Made by a program: the position numbers and the translations under genes. DNA of 64,000 nucleotides from assembly GCF_007677725.1 (NCBI RefSeq), contig NZ_VEDF01000008.1, forward strand, positions 62,001-126,000, in the 5' to 3' direction. Shown here one piece after another: positions 1 through 8,588 of the stretch (positions are counted from its first letter, which is position 1; every line of letters starts with the position of its first letter). This stretch comes from Pseudomonas sp. URMO17WK12:I11. Its GTDB lineage: Bacteria > Pseudomonadota > Gammaproteobacteria > Pseudomonadales > Pseudomonadaceae. A model generated the notes under the pieces. That model did not search any database. It was not told the origin of the DNA and saw only the letters and a program-made list of their open reading frames with translations.

Positions 1-12
1 AAACAGCTAGCC

Positions 13-40
13 AAAAAAAACCCCGCCGCGGCGGGGTTTT
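13..40 (-). terminator. Intrinsic terminator of ppa
   Basis: A perfect GC palindrome at 21-36 (CCCCGCCGCGGCGGGG) is flanked by eight A at 13-20 and four T at 37-40. Read on the minus strand it gives a GC stem followed by a U8 tract, directly after the ppa stop codon. The T run on the other side means it could also stop plus-strand transcription. Confidence 0.9.
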
Positions 41-51
41 CGACAGCGGTA

Positions 52-579
52 TCAGCCCTTGTAGGCTGCGACCGACTTGGTGATCGCAGCGCGGGCGGCG
101 TCGGCGCCGTCCCAGCCTTCGATCTTGACCCACTTGCCCTTCTCGAGGTCTTTGTAGTTCGCGAAGAAGTGCTCGATCTGCTGGATCAGCAGAGGCGGCA
201 AGTCGGTGTATTCCTTCACGTCCACGTACAGCTGGCTCAGCTTGTCGTGGGGAACAGCGATGACCTTGGCATCACCGCCGCCATCGTCGGTCATGTTCAG
301 CACGCCGACTGGACGGGCACGGATCACCGAGCCTGGAGCGACCGGGTATGGGGTGACGACCAGCACGTCCAGCGGATCAGCGTCGTCGGCCAGGGTGTTG
401 GGGATGAAGCCGTAGTTGGCCGGGTAGAACATCGGGGTGGCCATGAAGCGGTCGACGAACAGGGTGTCGCTGTCCTTGTCGATTTCGTACTTGATCGGCG
501 CGTGGTTGGCCGGGATCTCGATGGCGACGTAGATGTCGTTCGGCAGGTCTTTGCCCGCCGGAATCTTGCTGTAGCTCAT
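52..579 (-). CDS. ppa: Inorganic pyrophosphatase (family I)
   Basis: Soluble cytoplasmic enzyme that hydrolyses pyrophosphate to two phosphates and so pulls biosynthetic reactions forward. The 175-residue product has the usual length of bacterial family I enzymes. It carries the metal-binding signature DADPLDVLVV near residues 65-75, plus the conserved N-terminal KYEIDKDSDTLFVDRF block and the YPANYGFIP block. The ATG at 579 follows a purine-rich GGGGAC and lies about 33 bases below a TATAAT at 619-624. It is a single-gene unit ending in a strong terminator. Confidence 0.97.
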   Translation of the reverse strand: MSYSKIPAGKDLPNDIYVAIEIPANHAPIKYEIDKDSDTLFVDRFMATPMFYPANYGFIPNTLADDADPLDVLVVTPYPVAPGSVIRARPVGVLNMTDDGGGDAKVIAVPHDKLSQLYVDVKEYTDLPPLLIQQIEHFFANYKDLEKGKWVKIEGWDGADAARAAITKSVAAYKG

Positions 580-618
580 TGGGCAGTGTCCCCGTGTCTG
601 ATCGAAAAAGTGGCGGCG

Positions 619-624
619 ATTATA
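619..624 (-). promoter_or_regulatory. -10 element of the ppa promoter
   Basis: On the minus strand this reads TATAAT, a perfect sigma-70 -10 hexamer, about 40 bases upstream of the ppa start. No good -35 hexamer is seen at 16-18 bases, so the full promoter is inferred. Confidence 0.55.
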
Positions 625-672
625 GGCATATTCCGCCAGCCCATGCCACGCCTGGCCTGATGTGTCGGCGCA

Positions 673-1488
673 TCAGGCGTGGCTTGCGCGATAGTCCGGG
701 TGTTCGGCCTGTAATTGCGTCAGACGCGTCAGCGGGTCTTGCCGGTAGAACAGCGCCAGCTGCTGGTACACCTGTGGATAAGCCTGCTGCAGCAGGTCGG
801 GTGCGCTGAAGAAATACTCGCTGGTGACGGCGAAGAACTCTGCCGGGTTTTCCGCAGCATAGGGATCGATGGCAGTCTGCGCGTCGGGGTTGGCGTCCAG
901 CTGCCGGTTGAGGTCGTCGTAGGCGTGCTGCATGGCTTCGGCCCAGTGTTCGACGCGCATCTCTGGGTGCAGCGGCGGCAGGCCGTTGGCGTCGCCATTG
1001 AGCATGTCGAGTTTGTGCGCCAGCTCGTGGATCACCAGGTTGTAGGCCTCCCAGCCGCCACTGGCCAATACGCCGGCCCAGGCCAGGATGATTGGCCCCT
1101 GCTGCCAGGCCTCGCCGCTGTGCTCACCATCCCAGGCATGTTCCACGCCGCTGGCATCGCGGTGGCGCTGTGGGCTCTTGAAGTCATCGGGGTACAGGAT
1201 GATTTCGTGAAAGCCCTGGTACCAGTTCAGCTCGCCCAGGTGCAGCAACGGCAGTTGTGCCTGGGCGGCGAGGAACAGGCGCTGGATATCGTCGAGCTCG
1301 ACGCCCGGCAGGGTGGTCAGGTGCTTGTCGAGCAAGAACAAGATGCACGCCTCGCGCAGCCAGTGGTCTTCTTCGGCGCTGATACCGTCGAGCATCGGCA
1401 GGCGCTCGCGCACCGCCCGCCATTGCTGCGGGGTGATCGGATAGCGCGCCAGGGTGCGTTTGCGCCGCCATGCGCTGAACGACCACAT
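673..1488 (-). CDS. mtfA: MtfA-type zinc-dependent peptidase
   Basis: A 271-residue soluble protein of the MtfA (M90) family. The zinc-binding HELAH motif lies at residues 154-158, with the third-ligand region ENPAEFFAVTSEYFF downstream, as in E. coli MtfA. In enteric bacteria MtfA binds and inactivates the glucose repressor Mlc and has aminopeptidase activity; whether that role holds in Pseudomonas is not known from sequence. It lies seven bases after the stop of the upstream DedA gene, so the two are probably cotranscribed. An inverted repeat covers its stop codon (645-683). Confidence 0.88.
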   Translation of the reverse strand: MWSFSAWRRKRTLARYPITPQQWRAVRERLPMLDGISAEEDHWLREACILFLLDKHLTTLPGVELDDIQRLFLAAQAQLPLLHLGELNWYQGFHEIILYPDDFKSPQRHRDASGVEHAWDGEHSGEAWQQGPIILAWAGVLASGGWEAYNLVIHELAHKLDMLNGDANGLPPLHPEMRVEHWAEAMQHAYDDLNRQLDANPDAQTAIDPYAAENPAEFFAVTSEYFFSAPDLLQQAYPQVYQQLALFYRQDPLTRLTQLQAEHPDYRASHA

Positions 1489-1495
1489 GGGGCGG

Positions 1496-2143
1496 TCAGT
1501 GCGCCTTGGCGGTGCGGCCGAAGCGGCTGCGCAGCAAACCCAGGATCATCGGCACCAACGACAGCACGATGATGGCCACCACCATCAGCGACAGGTGCTG
1601 CTTGATGAATGGCACGTTGCCGAAGAAGTAGCCCAGCGTCACCAGACCACCGACCCACAGCAGCGAACCGGCCACGCTGAAGCCCAGGAAGCGCGGGTAG
1701 TGCATGTGGGCGATACCGGCCACGAACGGCGCGAAGGTGCGCAGGATGGGCAGGAACCGCGCCATGGTCACGGTCTTGCCGCCGTGGCGTTCGTAGAAGT
1801 CGTGGGTGCGCTGCAGGTAGTCGCGGCGGAAGATCTTCGAGTTGGGGTTGTTGAACAGTTTCTCGCCCGTGGTACGGCCGATCACATAGTTGGTGCTGTC
1901 GCCCAGGATGGCGGCGGCCATCAGCAGGCCGGCCAGCAGTACCGGGTCCATGCCGCCACCGGCTGCGACGGCGCCGGCGATGAACAGCAACGAGTCACCC
2001 GGCAGGAACGGCATGATCACCAGGCCCGTTTCGCAGAAGATCACGGCGAACAGAATGGCGTAGATCCAGGGGCCATAGTTGGTGACCAGCAGATCGAGGT
2101 AGGCATCGAGATGCAGGATAAGGTCCAGCGGGTTGAATTCCAT
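1496..2143 (-). CDS. DedA-family inner-membrane protein
   Basis: A 215-residue multi-pass membrane protein of the DedA/SNARE-associated (VTT domain) family. Typical motifs are visible: FCETGLVIMPFLPGDSLLF near the N-terminus, the middle ARFLPILRTFAPFVAGI block with conserved arginines, and several long hydrophobic segments. DedA proteins include undecaprenyl-phosphate flippases and support proton-motive force and envelope integrity; the substrate here cannot be assigned. The ATG at 2143 is preferred over a GTG three codons upstream because AGGTG sits eight bases before it. A second DedA domain occurs in the fusion gene at 17.8-19.1 kb. Confidence 0.9.
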   Translation of the reverse strand: MEFNPLDLILHLDAYLDLLVTNYGPWIYAILFAVIFCETGLVIMPFLPGDSLLFIAGAVAAGGGMDPVLLAGLLMAAAILGDSTNYVIGRTTGEKLFNNPNSKIFRRDYLQRTHDFYERHGGKTVTMARFLPILRTFAPFVAGIAHMHYPRFLGFSVAGSLLWVGGLVTLGYFFGNVPFIKQHLSLMVVAIIVLSLVPMILGLLRSRFGRTAKAH

Positions 2144-2258
2144 GTACAGCACCTGTGTTCTTGACCCGCGACTACGGGCCCGCGATGACGGGCATTGCCC
2201 TGGGCGTCGGCATGATTACCTGCAGAGGGGTAAATTTTCACACATGACCGGAGCGGGC

Positions 2259-2264
2259 ATTATA
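2259..2264 (-). promoter_or_regulatory. -10 element upstream of the DedA-mtfA unit
   Basis: Minus-strand TATAAT about 115 bases upstream of the DedA start. No convincing -35 is seen at normal spacing. It is the only perfect -10 hexamer I noticed in this 210-base gap. Confidence 0.35.
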
Positions 2265-2362
2265 CGGCGAAGTGTAAAAGCTGCCCGGGGAGATTGTAGC
2301 CGCGGATTACTGCGTAAAGCTGGCGGCCTCTTGCCGCCGCAGCGGCAAAGAAGCCGGTGAAA

Positions 2363-2821
2363 TCAATCCGACTGGATCGGCAGGACGTAGTTCTCGAACT
2401 CGGTGTCCTTGCGAAAGCCGATCGACTCGTAGGTCTTGCGCGCCGCCTCGTTGTTAGCGTTGGTCGAGACGCGCATGCGCACCGCGTGGGTGTCCCTGGC
2501 CATTTTCTTGGCCTCGCGCATGAGGTGGTCGGCTACCAGCATGCGCCGCGAGTCCTCGGCCACGAAAATGTCGTTGAGGATCCACACGCGCTTGAGCGAC
2601 AGCGATGAAAAGCTTGGATACAACTGGCAGAAGCCCAACAGCTTGTCGTTGTCGTCGTCCGCCAGCGCCAGGTAGATCACCGACTCGCCGCGCTTCAGGC
2701 GCTTTTGCAGAAACGCCCGCGAACTGTCGGGGTAGGGCAGCGCCCCATAGAACTCGCGGTAACGCACGAACAACGGGGTGAGCAGGTCGAGGTGTTGCAG
2801 GGTTGCCTTGATGATGCGCAT
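2363..2821 (-). CDS. GNAT-family N-acetyltransferase
   Basis: A 152-residue single-domain GCN5-related acetyltransferase that would transfer the acetyl group of acetyl-CoA to an unknown amine. The fold is suggested by the order LGFCQLYPSF (beta4), NDIFVAEDSRRMLVADHLM (beta4-alpha3, the acetyl-CoA pyrophosphate region) and TNANNEAARKTYESIGFRK (alpha4-beta7), all typical of the family. The start MRIIKATL at 2821 fits the family N-terminus; a longer frame upstream is unlikely to be coding. It follows eutC in the same direction, but a 106-base gap holding an inverted repeat separates them, so it need not belong to the ethanolamine unit. Confidence 0.85.
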   Translation of the reverse strand: MRIIKATLQHLDLLTPLFVRYREFYGALPYPDSSRAFLQKRLKRGESVIYLALADDDNDKLLGFCQLYPSFSSLSLKRVWILNDIFVAEDSRRMLVADHLMREAKKMARDTHAVRMRVSTNANNEAARKTYESIGFRKDTEFENYVLPIQSD

Positions 2822-2855
2822 ATGCGGCCTCAGCGTCCATTTGGGAAACAGCGGT

Positions 2856-2878
2856 ATGCCTGCAGGGTCTACAGGCAT
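2856..2878 (-). repeat. Inverted repeat between eutC and the acetyltransferase gene
   Basis: ATGCCTG (2856-2862) and CAGGCAT (2872-2878) can form a 7-bp stem with a 9-base loop, about 50 bases after the eutC stop on the minus strand. There is no U tract. It may protect or end the eut message, but this is weak. Confidence 0.3.
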
Positions 2879-2927
2879 GCTGCCCGAACCCAGGCCATCA
2901 GTGCAATCGGCCTGCATGACAGGTCGC

Positions 2928-3746
2928 TTAACCTTCGCCGAGCAGGAAGTTGCCCTGTTTGGGCGTGGCCTGTTCGCTGTCGATGCTATTGACCTGCGCT
3001 TCGTCCTTGAGATTCACCCCGGACAGCTGGCGCTTGCACGCTTCGCGCATCAAGTACAGCAGGCGATGGGCGGCCATGCCGTAGCTGAGCCCTTCCAGAC
3101 GGATATTGGAGATGCAGTTGCGGTAGGCGTCGGTCAGTCCGACCTTGGGCGCATAAGTGAAATACAGCCCCAGGCTGTCTGGCGAGCTGAGCCCTGGGCG
3201 TTCGCCGATCAACATCACCGTCATGCGCGCCCCCAGCAACTGGCCTACTTCATCAGCCACCGCGACCCGGCCCTGCTCGACCAGCACCACCGGCGCGCAG
3301 GCCCAGCCGTCGCCGGCCGCCTGGTCGTCGAAGCGCGCCAGCAGGGGCACCGTGTGGCGGTGTACGGCCAATGCCGACAGGCCGTCGGCGACCACGATGG
3401 CCAGGTCGACGCCGCCGGGGTTGTCCTGGGCTTGCTGACGCAGGCGCTCGGCTGATGCGTCGTCGAGCCGGCGGCCCAGGTCAGGGCGTTGCAGGTACTG
3501 GTGGCGGTCGGCGGCGGCGCTGTGCAGCACCAGGCTGTCGCGGCCGCGCTCCTTGAGCTGCTGGGTCAAGGTGGCGTGGTCGAAGGGCAGGTGCACGGCG
3601 TCGCGGGCCTGGGCGTGGGCGAATTGGAAATCCAGCTGCGCGCCGGTCGGCAGGCTGGTGCCGCTGCGCCCCAGGGCAATGCGCGCCGGCGTCAGGGTGC
3701 GCAAGGCCAGCCAGGGGTTTTCCGGGGTGGGGGTGGAGCGGTCCAT
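2928..3746 (-). CDS. eutC: Ethanolamine ammonia-lyase, small subunit
   Basis: Light chain of the adenosylcobalamin-dependent lyase that converts ethanolamine to acetaldehyde and ammonia; it binds the cobalamin together with EutB. The 272-residue product has the family landmarks ALGRSG, the VVADGLSA block, and IGERPGLSSPDSLGLYFTYA. The ATG at 3746 is preferred because GAGG lies five bases upstream; a GTG two codons earlier would overlap that site. It starts nine bases after the eutB stop, so the two subunits are translated from one message. No lysine/arginine-rich N-terminal microcompartment-targeting extension is evident. Confidence 0.95.
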   Translation of the reverse strand: MDRSTPTPENPWLALRTLTPARIALGRSGTSLPTGAQLDFQFAHAQARDAVHLPFDHATLTQQLKERGRDSLVLHSAAADRHQYLQRPDLGRRLDDASAERLRQQAQDNPGGVDLAIVVADGLSALAVHRHTVPLLARFDDQAAGDGWACAPVVLVEQGRVAVADEVGQLLGARMTVMLIGERPGLSSPDSLGLYFTYAPKVGLTDAYRNCISNIRLEGLSYGMAAHRLLYLMREACKRQLSGVNLKDEAQVNSIDSEQATPKQGNFLLGEG

Positions 3747-3755
3747 GGTCACCTC

Positions 3756-5150
3756 TCAAGCCAATTGCGCCAGGGCCTGGCGAAATGCCGGCGGCAGGTT
3801 GTCGCCGAAGCGTATGCGGCCATCGGTCTGGGTGAAGATGCCGGTGCGCTGCAACCAGGCTTCGAATTCCGGAGCAGGCTTCAGGCCCAGGGTCTGGCGG
3901 GCGTACAGCGCGTCGTGGAAGGACGTGGTCTGGTAGTTGAGCATGATGTCGTCGGAGCCAGGGATGCCCATGATGAAATTGATGCCGGCAACCCCCAGCA
4001 GGGTCAGCAGGGTATCCATGTCGTCCTGATCGGCTTCGGCATGGTTGGTGTAGCAGATGTCGCAGCCCATGGGCACGCCCAGCAGCTTGCCGCAGAAGTG
4101 ATCCTCCAGGCCCGCGCGAATGATCTGCTTGCCGTTGTACAGGTACTCGGGGCCGATGAAGCCGACCACGGTGTTGACCAGAAACGGCTTGAAATGCCGG
4201 GCCACGGCGTAGGCGCGGGTTTCGCAGGTCTGCTGGTCGACGCCGTGGTGGGCGTTGGCCGAGAGGGCGCTGCCCTGGCCAGTCTCGAAGTACATGAGGT
4301 TCTGCCCGAGGCTGCCACGCTTGAGCGACAGCCCCGCCTCGTAGCCTTCCTGCAGCACGTTGAGGTTGATGCCGAAGCCGGCATTGGCCGCCTCGGTGCC
4401 GGCGATCGACTGGAACACCAAATCCAGCGGCACGCCGCGATTGATCGCTTTGATCGAGGTGGTGACGTGGGTCAGCACACAGGCCTGGGTCGGGATGTCA
4501 TAACGCTGGATGATCGCGTCGAGCATCTCCAGCAAAGCGCAGATCGAGGCAGTGCTGTCGGTCGCCGGGTTGATGCCGATCATGGCGTCGCCGTTGCCAT
4601 ACAGCAGGCCGTCGAGAATGCTCGCGGCGATACCGGCTGGCTCGTCGGTCGGATGGTTGGGCTGCAAGCGCGTCGACAGGCGCCCGCGCAAGCCCATGGT
4701 GCCGCGAAACTGGGTGACCACGCGGATCTTCTGCGCGACCAGCACCAGGTCTTGCACACGCATGATCTTCGAAACGGCGGCGGCCATCTCTGGTGTCAGC
4801 CCTGGGGCCAGGGCGCGCAGGCTGTCCTCGGTGGCGTCTTCGCCCAGAAGCCAGTCGCGCAGGCCACCGACGGTCAGGTGGCTGATCGCGGCGAAGGCCT
4901 TGGCGTCATGGGTATCGATGATCAGCCGCGTGATCTCGTCCTCTTCGTAGGGGATCAGCGCCTGGTTGAGAAACTCGGTGAGCGGCAGGTTGGCCAGGGC
5001 CATCTGCGCCGCCACCCGTTCGCCGTCGTTGCTCGCCGCAAGGCCGGCCAGGTAATCCCCGGAGCGTGCCGGACTGGCCTTGGCCAGCAATTGCTTGAGG
5101 CTGTCGAAGCGGTAGAGCATTTGCCCCACGGTGTGCACGTAACTTCCCAT
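3756..5150 (-). CDS. eutB: Ethanolamine ammonia-lyase, large subunit
   Basis: Catalytic TIM-barrel subunit of ethanolamine ammonia-lyase, 464 residues, which is the usual length. Conserved blocks seen include the GDAMIGINPATDS region that binds substrate, the FETGQGSALSANAHHGVDQQ block, and the C-terminal MGIPGSDDIMLNYQTTSFHD block. The start lies seven bases after GGAG. It is second in the minus-strand order eat-eutB-eutC; a 9-bp GC hairpin (5165-5188) sits between eat and its ribosome binding site. The window shows no EutA reactivase and no shell proteins, in line with the short Pseudomonas version of the pathway. Confidence 0.97.
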   Translation of the reverse strand: MGSYVHTVGQMLYRFDSLKQLLAKASPARSGDYLAGLAASNDGERVAAQMALANLPLTEFLNQALIPYEEDEITRLIIDTHDAKAFAAISHLTVGGLRDWLLGEDATEDSLRALAPGLTPEMAAAVSKIMRVQDLVLVAQKIRVVTQFRGTMGLRGRLSTRLQPNHPTDEPAGIAASILDGLLYGNGDAMIGINPATDSTASICALLEMLDAIIQRYDIPTQACVLTHVTTSIKAINRGVPLDLVFQSIAGTEAANAGFGINLNVLQEGYEAGLSLKRGSLGQNLMYFETGQGSALSANAHHGVDQQTCETRAYAVARHFKPFLVNTVVGFIGPEYLYNGKQIIRAGLEDHFCGKLLGVPMGCDICYTNHAEADQDDMDTLLTLLGVAGINFIMGIPGSDDIMLNYQTTSFHDALYARQTLGLKPAPEFEAWLQRTGIFTQTDGRIRFGDNLPPAFRQALAQLA

Positions 5151-5164
5151 ACAGTCTCTCCAGA

Positions 5165-5188
5165 GCGCCGCAGGCGGACCTGCGGCGC
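5165..5188 (-). repeat. GC hairpin in the eat-eutB intercistronic gap
   Basis: GCGCCGCAG (5165-5173) and CTGCGGCGC (5180-5188) form a perfect 9-bp stem with a six-base loop, filling half of the 48-base gap between the eat stop and the eutB start. There is no U tract after it. It may be a partial terminator, an RNA-stability element or a processing site. Confidence 0.6.
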
Positions 5189-5198
5189 GTGTCGACGA

Positions 5199-6647
5199 TC
5201 AGTGCAGGGCCTCTTCGGCCTTCTGGATGGCGGCAAATTCCTCTTCCGGCGTGCCGGCCACCAGATGATGACGGCTGTAGAAAGCAAAGTAGCCGATCAA
5301 CACCGCGTAGATCACGGCGGCGCCGACCACCACGCGCGGATCGACCAGGAAGCCGGCGACCACGGCGATGCACGCCAGCACCAAGGCCAGGCCCGAGGTG
5401 AAGATACCGCCTGGGGTGCGGTAGGGTCGCTCCATCTTCGGCCGGCGAATGCGCAGGGTGATGTGCGCGGCCATCATCAGTACATACGACAGCGTGGCAC
5501 CGAAAACCGCGACCAGAATCAACAGGTCGCCCTGGCCGGTTAGCGACAGGGCGAAACCGATGATCCCCGGAATCACCAAAGCCATGACCGGCGCCTTGCT
5601 CCTGTTGGTCTGCGACAGCTTGCGCGGCAGGTAACCGGCGCGCGACAGGGCGAAGATCTGCCGGGAGTAGGCGTAGATGATCGAGAAGAAGCTGGCGATC
5701 AAGCCCGCCAGGCCCACCAGGTTGACGAAGCTGCCCATCCAGGTGGAGCCGCCGTAGGCTTTGGCCAGCGCTTCGACCAACGGGTTGCCGGAGCTCTTGA
5801 GTGCCTCTGAACCGGCTCCGCCAGGGCCGACGATGAGGATCAGCAAGGCGAAGGCGAGCAGCACCAGCATCGCCCCGATCAGGCCGCGTGGCAGATCGCG
5901 CTTGGGGTTCTTGGTTTCTTCGGCGGCCAGCGGCACGCCTTCGACCGCCAGGAAGAACCAGATGGCGTAGGGAATCGCCGCCCACACCCCGACATAGCCG
6001 AACGGCAGGAAGCTGCTGGCCCCGGCGGCGTCCGTTTTGGCGATGTCGAACAGGTTGGCTGCATCGAAATGGGGCACCATCGCCAGCAAAAACACTGCCA
6101 GGGCCACAGCGGCGACCGCGGTGATGATGAACATCAGCTTAAGCGCTTCACCCACGCCGAAGATGTGGATGCCGATGAACACCACGTAGAAGGCCAGGTA
6201 GATCATCCAGCCGCCGATGCCGAACAGCGACTGGCAATAGGCACCGATGAAGGTAGCGATGGCGGCCGGGGCAATGGCGTACTCGATGAGGATGGCGGTG
6301 CCGGTCAGAAACCCGCCCCAGGGCCCGAAGGCGCTGCGCGCAAAGCCATAGCCGCCGCCTGCGGTGGGAATCATCGATGACAGTTCGGCCAGGGAAAAGC
6401 ACATGCACAGGTACATGGTGGCCATCAGCAGGGTAGCGAGAAACATGCCGCCCCAACCGCCCTGAGCCAGGCCGAAGTTCCAGCCGGCATAATCACCGGA
6501 GATCACATAGGCGACGCCGAGCCCGACCAGCAGTACCCAGCCGGCCGCGCCTTTCTTGAGTTCACGTTGCTCAAAGTAGTCTGCACCGACTTTTTCGAAG
6601 TCTACGGAGGACCCTGCCGGCGCCCCGGCAGATTGATCGCTTGGCAT
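5199..6647 (-). CDS. eat: Ethanolamine permease (APC superfamily)
   Basis: A 482-residue amino acid/polyamine/organocation-type transporter with about 12 hydrophobic segments, expected in the inner membrane. The N-terminal GWVLLVGLGVAYVISGDYAG and the PTAGGGYGFARSAFGPWGGF block are characteristic of the ethanolamine permease branch. It should import ethanolamine for EutBC. AGGTGAAA precedes the ATG. A good sigma-54 promoter match lies at 6709-6725, about 60 bases upstream, so the gene may head an eat-eutB-eutC unit separate from the dehydrogenase. It is the likely counterpart of P. aeruginosa PA4023. Confidence 0.93.
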   Translation of the reverse strand: MPSDQSAGAPAGSSVDFEKVGADYFEQRELKKGAAGWVLLVGLGVAYVISGDYAGWNFGLAQGGWGGMFLATLLMATMYLCMCFSLAELSSMIPTAGGGYGFARSAFGPWGGFLTGTAILIEYAIAPAAIATFIGAYCQSLFGIGGWMIYLAFYVVFIGIHIFGVGEALKLMFIITAVAAVALAVFLLAMVPHFDAANLFDIAKTDAAGASSFLPFGYVGVWAAIPYAIWFFLAVEGVPLAAEETKNPKRDLPRGLIGAMLVLLAFALLILIVGPGGAGSEALKSSGNPLVEALAKAYGGSTWMGSFVNLVGLAGLIASFFSIIYAYSRQIFALSRAGYLPRKLSQTNRSKAPVMALVIPGIIGFALSLTGQGDLLILVAVFGATLSYVLMMAAHITLRIRRPKMERPYRTPGGIFTSGLALVLACIAVVAGFLVDPRVVVGAAVIYAVLIGYFAFYSRHHLVAGTPEEEFAAIQKAEEALH

Positions 6648-6708
6648 AGTTTCACCTGTTGTTTTTCTTCGCGGCCAGAAGGGGTTTCAGGCCAATGGTG
6701 AGTGCTGT

Positions 6709-6725
6709 TGCATGAACCGCGCCAG
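6709..6725 (-). promoter_or_regulatory. Sigma-54 promoter upstream of eat
   Basis: The minus strand reads CTGGCGCGGTTCATGCA. The GG and GC pairs are exactly ten bases apart, as required for the -24/-12 recognition by RpoN, and the match to TGGCRCG-N4-TTGCA is close (ATGC for TTGC). The start point would be near 6699, giving a leader of about 50 bases. Established work on P. aeruginosa shows that ethanolamine catabolism depends on RpoN and EatR. Confidence 0.65.
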
Positions 6726-6726
6726 A

Positions 6727-6812
6727 GCGGCGCAAGCCGCAAGCTAGAAGCGAGACCGAGCTACGATACGGCCCCGCTTTTACTTGCCGCTTGCCGCTTC
6801 AGGCTTGCCGCT

Positions 6813-6816
<4 letters not shown>
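6727..6816. repeat. Palindromic intergenic element with short direct repeats
   Basis: The left arm (from 6727, GCGGCGCAAGCCGCAAG) and right arm (6775-6797) form a long imperfect inverted repeat. The right arm continues into direct repeats of CTTGCCGCTTCAG at 6790-6802 and 6804-6816, the last one overlapping the stop codon of the aldehyde dehydrogenase gene. A related element (sharing CAAGCTA-AAG) lies at 27933-28030. This looks like a degenerate member of the small palindromic repeats common between Pseudomonas genes. Confidence 0.55.
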
Positions 6817-8333
<1,517 letters not shown>

Positions 8334-8380
8334 GGTGTGTCTCCTGGCTGTTATGTTTGTTGAGGAGTTTCAAAGCGTAG

Positions 8381-8397
8381 AGCAAAGGCCGGGCCAG
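8381..8397 (-). promoter_or_regulatory. Sigma-54 promoter of the aldehyde dehydrogenase gene
   Basis: The minus strand reads CTGGCCCGGCCTTTGCT, with GG and GC ten bases apart and TTTGCT matching the -12 box. The start point would be near 8370, giving a leader of about 37 bases before the ATG at 8333. The divergent gene encodes a sigma-54 activator, which supports the call. Confidence 0.75.
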
Positions 8398-8483
8398 CGT
8401 GGCGACCCCCAGTGCAATCAATGACTTGGCAGGCGAGGGCCAGCGGCGCCCGAGCGCGGTGTACCAACCTTGGCGCGGCGCGG

Positions 8484-8509
8484 GTGACACTTTGTGCCGT
8501 TTGCGACAC
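8484..8509. promoter_or_regulatory. Candidate upstream activator site for EatR
   Basis: GTGACAC (8484-8490) and GCGACAC (8503-8509) are near-identical direct repeats, and GACAC-TTT-GTGCC at 8486-8498 is an inverted repeat with one mismatch. The cluster lies about 90-130 bases upstream of the sigma-54 promoter, the normal distance for an enhancer-binding protein. It is inferred; the EatR binding sequence is not known to me. Confidence 0.35.
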
Positions 8510-8588
8510 GCAGCCGCTGGCCGCGTTGCAAACCCTGGCTGGGTGGAGGATGCTGGCAGGAGCCTCTATCTGCGGAGCACAACGACAA

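Noticed and set aside
3489..5543. Long plus-strand frame opposite eutC and eutB
   Set aside because: Antisense shadow of eutBC; no family motif and no ribosome binding site.
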